From contig CAYPQM010000169.1 of the NCBI GenBank assembly GCA_964412845.1, positions 1-14,222 on the forward strand: a stretch of 14,222 nt of DNA, written 5' to 3'. The position numbers were made by a program, and so were the translations under genes. The notes under the pieces are model-generated. The model did not search any database. It was not told the origin of the DNA and saw only the letters and a list, made by a program, of their open reading frames with translations. How positions within the stretch are numbered: the first letter of the stretch is position 1; each line of letters starts with the position of its first letter. Shown in pieces: positions 4,464 to 10,934 of this stretch. This DNA is from JAWWPY01 sp964412845 (lineage in GTDB: Bacteria > Actinomycetota > Actinomycetes > Streptosporangiales > Streptosporangiaceae).

Positions 4464-5858
4464 GTGACTCACCAAGTTCCCCCCAACGCCGCAGCGGGCG
4501 AACCCGCCCGCACGGCCGGCGCACCTGGCCCCCTGGCCCGCCCGGCGGACGCTGCCCGGCCAGCGGCCCGGGTGACGCCGGGCACCCCCGTGCCGGACGC
4601 CGACGTCATTGTGGTGGGTGCTGGCCCGGCCGGCTCGACCACGGCGTTCTACCTGGCCAAGGCGGGCTTGGATGTGCTCCTGCTGGACAAGGCCAGGTTC
4701 CCCCGGGAGAAGGTCTGCGGCGACGGCCTGACCCCACGTGCGGTGAAGGCCCTGGCCAGCATGGGGGTGCCGATGGACCCGCGGGACGGCTGGCTGCCGA
4801 ACAAGGGGCTGCGCATCATCGGCGGCGGCGTCCGGCTCGAACTGCGCTGGCCCGAGCTGACCAGCTACCCCGGATACGGCCTGGTGCGGACCAGGCTGGG
4901 ATTCGACGAGACCCTCGCCCGCACGGCCGAGAAGGCTGGCGTGCGGCTGCTCGAAGGGGTCACCGTGACCGGCCCGGTGCTCGACGACACCGGCCGCATC
5001 ACCGGGGTGACGACGCGGAGCACTGAAGCCGACGCAGCCAAGAATCTTGATACCGAACGGAACTACCGGGCCCGTGTCGTCGTAGCGGCCGACGGCAACT
5101 CGTCACGGCTCTCCCTGGCGATGGGACTGCGGAAGCGGGACGACCGGCCGCTCGGCGTGGCGGTGCGCACCTACTACACCAGCCCCCGGCACGACGATGA
5201 CTACCTGGAGTCGTGGCTCGAACTGTGGGACGGTGACCGGCTGCTGCCCGGCTACGGGTGGATCTTCGGCATGGGCGATGGCACCAGCAATGTGGGTCTC
5301 GGCCTGCTGAACACGAGTGCCGCGTTCCAGAACATCGACTACCGGGGGCTGCTGCGCCGCTGGCTGGCCGGCATGCCAGCGGAGTGGGGCTACACCGAGG
5401 CGAACCGGACGCAGCCCATCCGCGGGGCGGCGCTGCCGATGGGATTCAACCGGACCCCGCATTACATCCGGGGCCTGCTGCTGGCCGGCGACGCGGGCGG
5501 CATGGTCAACCCGTTCAACGGCGAGGGCATCGCCTACGCCATGGAATCGGGGGAGCTGGCGGCCGGGGTAATCGCCCGGGCCCTGGCGCAGCCTGACCGC
5601 CGCGGCGCGGAGAGCGTGCTGGAGAGCTACCCCCAGGCGCTGAAGGACGCGTACGGCGGCTACTACACTCTCGGGCGCAAGTTCGTTCACGCGATCGGGC
5701 ACCCGCGGCTCATGCAGTTCGCGACCAAGCACGGCATGCCACATCCGGCCTTGATGCGCGTCATCATGAAGCTCCTGGCCAACCTGACCGAGCCGGATGG
5801 CGGGGGCGCGGCCGACCGGCTGATCAACGCACTGTCTAGGATGACGCCGGCGGCCTAG
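4464..5858 (+). CDS. menJ: Geranylgeranyl-reductase-family flavoprotein, probable menaquinone isoprenyl-tail reductase
   Basis: A 464-residue FAD-dependent oxidoreductase of the geranylgeranyl reductase family. The mycobacterial relative MenJ saturates one isoprene unit of menaquinone. Motifs: the dinucleotide-binding loop GAGPAG at 52-57 with the strand ending in Asp75, the family signature FPREKVCGDGL containing Cys85, a VVAADGNSS segment in the middle, and the second FAD motif LLAGDAGGMVNPFNGEGIAY with Asp343. No membrane helix is obvious; the protein probably acts at the membrane surface. The first 45 residues are Pro/Ala-rich and precede the FAD domain, longer than usual. GTG 4464 has only a weak AAGG nearby, so GTG 4572 (residue 37) is an alternative start. 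The gene follows the Rex operator and stands 46 nt before nuoA, so it is inferred to be the first gene of the complex I transcript. The symbol rests on family and context; another isoprenoid substrate is possible. Confidence 0.82.
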   Translation: MTHQVPPNAAAGEPARTAGAPGPLARPADAARPAARVTPGTPVPDADVIVVGAGPAGSTTAFYLAKAGLDVLLLDKARFPREKVCGDGLTPRAVKALASMGVPMDPRDGWLPNKGLRIIGGGVRLELRWPELTSYPGYGLVRTRLGFDETLARTAEKAGVRLLEGVTVTGPVLDDTGRITGVTTRSTEADAAKNLDTERNYRARVVVAADGNSSRLSLAMGLRKRDDRPLGVAVRTYYTSPRHDDDYLESWLELWDGDRLLPGYGWIFGMGDGTSNVGLGLLNTSAAFQNIDYRGLLRRWLAGMPAEWGYTEANRTQPIRGAALPMGFNRTPHYIRGLLLAGDAGGMVNPFNGEGIAYAMESGELAAGVIARALAQPDRRGAESVLESYPQALKDAYGGYYTLGRKFVHAIGHPRLMQFATKHGMPHPALMRVIMKLLANLTEPDGGGAADRLINALSRMTPAA

Positions 5859-5863
5859 GCCGT

Positions 5864-5881
5864 CCCGGCGCCGGCGCCGGG
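5864..5881. repeat. Perfect 18-bp GC palindrome between the menJ-like gene and nuoA
   Basis: CCCGGCGCC (5864-5872) is followed directly by its reverse complement (5873-5881). It starts five bases after the stop codon and ends before the nuoA ribosome-binding site. No T tract follows, so it is unlikely to be an efficient terminator. It could lower read-through or stabilise an mRNA end and so set different levels for the reductase and the Nuo subunits. Confidence 0.55.
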
Positions 5882-5904
5882 GATACGAGGAAGGGAGGCG
5901 CGCG

Positions 5905-6267
5905 ATGCTGAGCCTTTATGTGCCGATCCTGATACTCGGCGGCCTGGCCGCCGTCTTCGCGATCTTGTCATTGGTGATGGGCTCGCTGGCGGGCCCGAAA
6001 CGGTGGAACCGGGCCAAGCTCGAAGCTTACGAGTGCGGCATCGAGCCCACCCCGCAGGCGTGGGGCGGCGGCCGGTTCCCGGTGAAGTACTACCTCACGG
6101 CGATGCTGTTCATCCTCTTCGACATCGAGATCGTGTTCCTGTACCCCTGGGCGGTCGCCTTCGACCGGCTCGGTGCGTTCGGGCTGGTCGAGATGGTGCT
6201 GTTCATCGCCGCACTGCTGGTCGCGTACGCCTACGTGTGGCGGCGCGGCGGTCTGGAGTGGGACTAG
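5905..6267 (+). CDS. nuoA: NADH-quinone oxidoreductase subunit A
   Basis: A 120-residue membrane subunit of complex I. It sits where the membrane arm meets the peripheral arm and helps couple quinone reduction to proton pumping. Three hydrophobic helices are seen at about 4-26, 63-86 and 89-110. The conserved loop signature YECGIEP is at 42-48. The acidic pair Asp73 and Glu75 lies in the second helix (ILFDIEIVFLYPWA), as in other NuoA proteins. ATG 5905 is preceded by a GGGAGG-type site at good distance. It stops three bases before nuoB, so the two are cotranscribed and probably translationally coupled. Confidence 0.96.
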   Translation: MLSLYVPILILGGLAAVFAILSLVMGSLAGPKRWNRAKLEAYECGIEPTPQAWGGGRFPVKYYLTAMLFILFDIEIVFLYPWAVAFDRLGAFGLVEMVLFIAALLVAYAYVWRRGGLEWD

Positions 6268-6270
6268 GCC

Positions 6271-6852
6271 ATGGGTCTGGAAGAGAAGCTACCGAGCGGG
6301 ATCCTGCTCACCACGGTCGAGAAGGTGGCCGGGTACGCACGCAAGAGTTCAGTCTGGCCTGCCACCTTCGGCCTGGCCTGCTGCGCGATGGAACTGATCT
6401 CCACCGGCGGTCCGCGGCATGACCTGGCGCGGTTCGGCATGGAGCGGGCCTCCAACACACCGCGCCAGGCCGACCTGATGATCGTGGCGGGCCGGGTCAG
6501 CCAGAAGATGGCGCCGGTGCTCCGCCAGATCTACGACCAGATGGCCGCGCCCAAGTGGGTGATCTCGATGGGCGTCTGCGCGTCCAGCGGCGGGATGTTC
6601 AACAACTACGCGATCGTCCAGGGCGTCGATCACATCGTGCCGGTGGACATCTACCTGCCGGGCTGCCCGCCGCGCCCGGAGATGCTGCTGGACGCGATCG
6701 TCAAGCTGCACGACAAGATCCAGAACATGAAGCTCGGGTCGAACCGCGAGCGCGAGATCGAGGAACTGGAGCACGCCAGGCTGCAGCGGCTGCCGCTGGC
6801 CGCGGGCCTGCGGGGGCACGGGCAGGCGCCGAACGCGGGAGCGGGCCGGTGA
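6271..6852 (+). CDS. nuoB: NADH-quinone oxidoreductase subunit B
   Basis: A 193-residue peripheral subunit carrying cluster N2, the [4Fe-4S] centre that passes electrons to quinone. The four ligands are in their usual arrangement: the adjacent pair Cys37-Cys38 in FGLACCAMEL, Cys103 in GVCASSGGMFNN and Cys132 in LPGCPPRPE. The quinone-site segment around HDLARFGMERAS is intact. After about residue 150 a charged stretch and a Gly/Ala-rich end of about 35 residues resemble other actinobacterial NuoB tails. ATG 6271 comes three bases after the nuoA stop. The stop TGA 6850-6852 overlaps the GTG of nuoC by four bases. Confidence 0.97.
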   Translation: MGLEEKLPSGILLTTVEKVAGYARKSSVWPATFGLACCAMELISTGGPRHDLARFGMERASNTPRQADLMIVAGRVSQKMAPVLRQIYDQMAAPKWVISMGVCASSGGMFNNYAIVQGVDHIVPVDIYLPGCPPRPEMLLDAIVKLHDKIQNMKLGSNREREIEELEHARLQRLPLAAGLRGHGQAPNAGAGR

Positions 6853-7577
6853 CGCAGGAGAACCCCGCCGACCCGGCGGCGCAGGTTGACCCGGCGGCGC
6901 GCGCTGGCGAGGAGCGGCTGCACGAGCAGATCGCGTCGACCGGCATGTTCGGCAGCGGTGGCACCGGCGATACCTCCGGGTACGGCGGCCTGCGGGTTAG
7001 GCGGGCGCTGGTGCCGTCGGCCCCGCGGCCGTACGGCTCCTACTTCGACGAGGTGGTCGACGCGCTGACCGGCGCCCTGGCGGAGGCCGGCCCGGACTTC
7101 GACACCGCGGTGGAGCGGGTGATCGTGGACCGGGACGAGCTCACCCTGCATGTGCCGAGGGAGCACCTGATCAGCGTCGCCCGGCTGCTGCGGGACGAGC
7201 CCACGCTGGCCTTCGAGTTGTGCGGCGGGGTGTCCGGCGTGCACTACCCCACCGATGCCGCCCGCGAACTGCACGCCGTCTACCATCTGGTGTCGATCAC
7301 GCACAACCGGCGCATCCGGCTTGAGGTGAGCGTTCCCGACGCGGATCCGCATATTCCGTCGATCCTGGGTGTCTATCCGTCCTGTGACTGGCACGAACGG
7401 GAGACCTGGGACTTCTTCGGGCTCGTTTTCGATGGGCACCCGGCGCTGACCAGGATCGAGATGCCCGACGACTGGAAGGGCCACCCGCAGCGGAAGGACT
7501 ATCCGCTCGGCGGGATCCCGGTTGAGTACCGCGGCGCCACCGTGCCGCCACCGGATGAGCGGAGGTCGTACAGGTGA
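6849..7577 (+). CDS. nuoC: NADH-quinone oxidoreductase subunit C (30-kDa type)
   Basis: A 242-residue peripheral-arm subunit without redox centres that packs against NuoD near the quinone module. The family signature is RETWDFFGLVFDGHPALTRI (from residue 184) followed by the C-terminal KDYPLGGIPVEY. The first 50 or so residues are Ala/Gly-rich and poorly conserved, which is usual in actinobacteria. The frame is open as far upstream as 6555, but that stretch lies over nuoB in another frame. GTG 6849, overlapping the nuoB stop in GTGA, is the supported start. NuoC is separate from NuoD here, unlike the fused NuoCD of E. coli. Its TGA overlaps the nuoD GTG by four bases. Confidence 0.95.
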   Translation: MTQENPADPAAQVDPAARAGEERLHEQIASTGMFGSGGTGDTSGYGGLRVRRALVPSAPRPYGSYFDEVVDALTGALAEAGPDFDTAVERVIVDRDELTLHVPREHLISVARLLRDEPTLAFELCGGVSGVHYPTDAARELHAVYHLVSITHNRRIRLEVSVPDADPHIPSILGVYPSCDWHERETWDFFGLVFDGHPALTRIEMPDDWKGHPQRKDYPLGGIPVEYRGATVPPPDERRSYR

Positions 7578-8926
7578 CCACGGACGCAGCGGGTCCGGAC
7601 GCGGCCGAGGCGGAAGGCCGGGTCTACAACGTCGGCGGCCAGGACTGGGACGAGGTGGTCGCCGCCGCCGACCAGGCCGGGGACCGCACCAGCGCGGAGC
7701 GCCTGGTGGTCAACATGGGCCCCCAGCATCCGTCCACGCATGGTGTGCTCAGGCTGATCCTGACCCTGGAGGGGGAGACGGTCACCGAGCTGCGGCCGGT
7801 CATCGGCTACCTGCACACCGGCATCGAGAAGAACATGGAGTTCCGCACCTGGACGCAGGGCGTCACGTTCTGCACCCGGATGGACTACCTGGCCCCGCTC
7901 TTCAACGAGACCGCTTACTGCCTGGCGGTCGAGCGGCTGCTCGGCATCGAGGCGAAGATCCCGGAGCGGGCCAGCATCCTGCGGGTGCTGATGATGGAGC
8001 TGAACCGGATCTCCTCGCACATGATGGCGATCGGCACCTTCGGCCTGGAACTCGGCGCCACCACCGTGCTGCTGTACGGCCTGCGCGAGCGCGAGAAGGT
8101 GCTCGACATCTTCGAGCTGATCACCGGGCTGCGGATGAACCACGCCTATGTCCGGCCCGGCGGGGTCTCCCAGGACCTGCCGCACGGGGCGCTGGACCGG
8201 CTCCGCGAGTTCCTCAAGGTGATGCCTCCGCTCATCGGCCAGCTCCGCAAGCTGCTCGATGCCAACCCGCTCTACATCGCCCGGACCAAGAACGTCGCCT
8301 ACCTCGACCTGACCGGCTGCATGACGCTCGGGGTCACCGGCCCGGTGCTGCGGGCCACCGGGCTGCCCTGGGACCTGCGCAAGAGCCAGCCCTACTGCGG
8401 GTACGAGACCTACGAGTTCGACGTGCCGACCCAGGACACCTGCGACGTGTACGGCCGGTACCTGGTCCGGATGGCCGAGATGGACGAGTCCCTCAAGATC
8501 ATTGAGCAGTGCGTGGACCGGCTGTCCGGGCCCCGGCCCGCCGACGACCGGGTCATGATCGCTGACGCCAAGATCGGCTGGCCGGCCCAGCTGGCGCTCG
8601 GCCCGGACGGCCTGGGTAACTCGCCGGATCACATCGCGCACATCATGGGGCAGTCCATGGAAGCACTCATCCACCATTTCAAGCTGGTGACCGAGGGCTT
8701 CCGGGTCCCGCCGGGGCAGGTGTACGCGACGGTGGAGTCGCCCCGGGGCGAGCTGGGCTGCCACGCGGTCAGCGACGGCGGCACCCGGCCGTACCGGATT
8801 CACTTCCGTGACCCGTCGTTCACCAACCTGCAGTCCCTGGCGGCGATGGCCGAAGGCGGGATGGTCGCCGACATCATCGCGTCCATCGCCAGCATCGATC
8901 CTGTGATGGGGGGCGTGGACCGGTAA
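7574..8926 (+). CDS. nuoD: NADH-quinone oxidoreductase subunit D (49-kDa type)
   Basis: A 450-residue subunit that forms the quinone-binding cavity together with NuoB and NuoH. Conserved blocks: NMGPQHPSTHGVLRL at 47-61, GYLHTGIEKNME, FCTRMDYLAPL, and MMELNRISSHMMAIG. His56 and Tyr105 are 49 residues apart, the same spacing as the quinone-head ligands His38 and Tyr87 of Thermus Nqo4, so the quinone site looks functional. The C-terminus VADIIASIASIDPVMGGVDR is typical. The N-terminal 40 residues are acidic and variable. GTG 7574 is preceded by GGAGG at 7561-7565 and overlaps the nuoC stop. The stop TAA shares one base with the ATG of nuoE. Confidence 0.97.
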   Translation: MTTDAAGPDAAEAEGRVYNVGGQDWDEVVAAADQAGDRTSAERLVVNMGPQHPSTHGVLRLILTLEGETVTELRPVIGYLHTGIEKNMEFRTWTQGVTFCTRMDYLAPLFNETAYCLAVERLLGIEAKIPERASILRVLMMELNRISSHMMAIGTFGLELGATTVLLYGLREREKVLDIFELITGLRMNHAYVRPGGVSQDLPHGALDRLREFLKVMPPLIGQLRKLLDANPLYIARTKNVAYLDLTGCMTLGVTGPVLRATGLPWDLRKSQPYCGYETYEFDVPTQDTCDVYGRYLVRMAEMDESLKIIEQCVDRLSGPRPADDRVMIADAKIGWPAQLALGPDGLGNSPDHIAHIMGQSMEALIHHFKLVTEGFRVPPGQVYATVESPRGELGCHAVSDGGTRPYRIHFRDPSFTNLQSLAAMAEGGMVADIIASIASIDPVMGGVDR

Positions 8927-9633
8927 TGCCGTTCAGCGACGAAGCGCGCGCCAGGCTGGACGCGGACGCCGCCCAGATCATCAGCCGCTACCCGAAGCCG
9001 CGGTCGGCCCTGCTGCCGCTGCTGCACCTGGTCCAGGCCGAGGAGGGCTACGTCTCCGCGGACGGGATCACCTTCTGCGCCGGGCAGCTCGGGCTGACGG
9101 AGACCGAGGTCACCGCGGTACTCAGCTTCTACACCATGTACAAGACGGCGCCGATCGGCGAGTACCACGTGGGCGTCTGCACGAACACCCTGTGCGCCGT
9201 GCTGGGCGGGGACCAGATCCTCGCCGCGCTCCGCGAGCACCTGGGCGTGGCCGACAACGAGCCCACGGCTGACGGCCGGGTCAGCATCGAGCACGTGGAG
9301 TGCAACGCGGCCTGCGACTATGCCCCGGTCATGACGGTCAACTGGGAGTTCCTCGACAACATGACCCCGCAGTCCGCCCGCCAGCTCGTGGACGACCTGC
9401 AGGCCGGTAACCAGGTCACCCTGCCGAGGGGACCCTGGCGGCTGTGCACCTGGCGGGAGGCATCACGGATCCTCGCCGGGTTCCCCGACGGGCAGGCGGG
9501 CGACGGCCCGGCGGCCGGCCCGGCCACCCTGGCCGGCCTGCGGATCGCGAAGGAGCACGGCTGGACCGCTCCGGACCCGCCGGCCAGCGAGGCGGCCGCC
9601 CAGGCCAGTGCACCGGAAGGGAACGCGCGGTGA
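8926..9633 (+). CDS. nuoE: NADH-quinone oxidoreductase subunit E (24-kDa type)
   Basis: A 235-residue thioredoxin-like subunit holding the [2Fe-2S] cluster N1a beside the FMN of NuoF. The ligands are Cys85 and Cys90 (VCTNTLC, C-x4-C) and Cys126 and Cys130 (VECNAACDY, C-x3-C), correctly spaced. The N-terminal helical part with KPRSALLPLLHLVQ is also typical. The protein is about 70 residues longer than E. coli NuoE. The extra C-terminal region has a conserved-looking block (GPWRLCTWREASRILAGFPD) and then a Pro/Ala-rich tail. As I recall, this extension is common in actinobacteria. ATG 8926 overlaps the nuoD stop in TAATG, and the TGA overlaps the nuoF GTG. Confidence 0.96.
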   Translation: MPFSDEARARLDADAAQIISRYPKPRSALLPLLHLVQAEEGYVSADGITFCAGQLGLTETEVTAVLSFYTMYKTAPIGEYHVGVCTNTLCAVLGGDQILAALREHLGVADNEPTADGRVSIEHVECNAACDYAPVMTVNWEFLDNMTPQSARQLVDDLQAGNQVTLPRGPWRLCTWREASRILAGFPDGQAGDGPAAGPATLAGLRIAKEHGWTAPDPPASEAAAQASAPEGNAR

Positions 9634-10934
9634 CCTCTGTCCTGACCCCTGTGCTCACGGCCCAGTGGGACCAGCCGGGCTGCTTCACGCTCTCGGCCTA
9701 CCGCCAGTCCGGCGGATACCAGGCGCTGGCCACCGCGCTGGCGATGCCGCCCGACGACATCATCGCCGCGATGAAGGACTCCGTGCTGCGCGGCCGGGGC
9801 GGCGCGGGCTTCCCGACCGGCGTGAAATGGGGATTCATCCCGCAGGGCGACGGCAAGCCGCACTACCTCGTGGTCAACGCCGACGAGTCGGAGCCGGGCA
9901 CCTGCAAGGACGTCCCGCTCATGCTGGCCACCCCGCACCTGCTCGTCGAGGGCGCCATCATCACCGCCTACGCGATCAGGGCGGCGCACGCCTTCATCTA
10001 CGTGCGCGGCGAGGTGCTGCACGTGGTCCGCCGGGTACAGCAGGCGGTCCAGGAGGCCTACGAGGCCGGCTATGCCGGGAAGGACATCCTCGGCTCCGGC
10101 TACGACCTGGAGATCATCGTGCACGCCGGCGCGGGCGCGTACATCTGCGGTGAGGAGACCGCGCTGCTCGACTCGCTGGAGGGGTACCGCGGCCAGCCCC
10201 GGCTGAAGCCGCCGTTCCCCGCCGTGGCCGGGCTGTACGCGTGCCCCACGGTGGTCAATAACGTGGAGTCGATCGCCAGCGTGCCGTCGATCGTGCGGAA
10301 CAGCGCCGCCTGGTTCGCGGACATGGGCACCGAGAAGTCCAAGGGCTTCGGCATCTTCTCGCTGAGCGGCCACGTCACCACGCCGGGCCAGTACGAGGCG
10401 CCGCTGGGCATCACCCTCGCGCAACTGCTTGAGCTGTCCGGCGGGGTCAGGGAAGGCCACCGGCTGAAGTTCTGGACCCCCGGCGGGTCGTCCACGCCGA
10501 TCTTCACCGACGAGCACGTCAATGTCCCGCTCGACTTCGAGTCGGTTGCCAAGGCTGGGTCCATGCTGGGCACCAGGGCGCTGCAGATCTTCGACGAGAC
10601 CACCTGCGTGGTCCGGGCGGTGCTGCGCTGGACGGAGTTCTACGAGCACGAGTCGTGCGGCAAGTGCACGCCGTGCCGTGAGGGCACGTACTGGATGGTG
10701 CGGGTGCTCGACCGGCTGGAACGGGGCAACGGCACCGATGAGGATCTCGACAAGCTCCTCGACATCTGCGACAACATCCTGGGCCGGGCCTTCTGCGCGC
10801 TCGGTGACGGCGCGGTGAGCCCGGTCACCTCGTCGATCAAGTACTTCCGGGACGAATACCTCGAGCACCAGAAACGGGGCGGCTGCCCGTTCGATCCCGA
10901 GGCCGCTACGGTGTTCGCCGGGGGGACCCGATGA
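9630..10934 (+). CDS. nuoF: NADH-quinone oxidoreductase subunit F (51-kDa type)
   Basis: A 434-residue subunit that binds NADH and FMN and starts electron transfer. The glycine-rich motif GRGGAGFPTGVKW begins at residue 55. The second motif GAGAYICGEE is at 167-176. Cluster N3 ligands are Cys343, Cys346 and Cys349 in ESCGKCTPCREGTYW, plus Cys389 in RAFCALGDGA. All are intact. Length fits the family. The frame is open upstream to 9444, but that part overlaps nuoE. GTG 9630, in a GTGA overlap with the nuoE stop and preceded by a GGAAGGGA tract, is the supported start. The stop overlaps the nuoG ATG (ATGA). Confidence 0.97.
   Translation: MTSVLTPVLTAQWDQPGCFTLSAYRQSGGYQALATALAMPPDDIIAAMKDSVLRGRGGAGFPTGVKWGFIPQGDGKPHYLVVNADESEPGTCKDVPLMLATPHLLVEGAIITAYAIRAAHAFIYVRGEVLHVVRRVQQAVQEAYEAGYAGKDILGSGYDLEIIVHAGAGAYICGEETALLDSLEGYRGQPRLKPPFPAVAGLYACPTVVNNVESIASVPSIVRNSAAWFADMGTEKSKGFGIFSLSGHVTTPGQYEAPLGITLAQLLELSGGVREGHRLKFWTPGGSSTPIFTDEHVNVPLDFESVAKAGSMLGTRALQIFDETTCVVRAVLRWTEFYEHESCGKCTPCREGTYWMVRVLDRLERGNGTDEDLDKLLDICDNILGRAFCALGDGAVSPVTSSIKYFRDEYLEHQKRGGCPFDPEAATVFAGGTR

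Noticed and set aside
6555..6848. In-frame upstream extension of nuoC, and likewise 9444-9629 for nuoF
   Set aside because: These stretches lie over nuoB and nuoE in a different frame and encode Arg/Gly/Pro-rich shadow sequence. The GTGA overlaps give natural starts.
7499..8803. Minus-strand frames opposite nuoC/nuoD, and similarly 9318-10868 opposite nuoE/nuoF
   Set aside because: Composition of antisense shadows, no initiation signals, and full overlap with certain genes.
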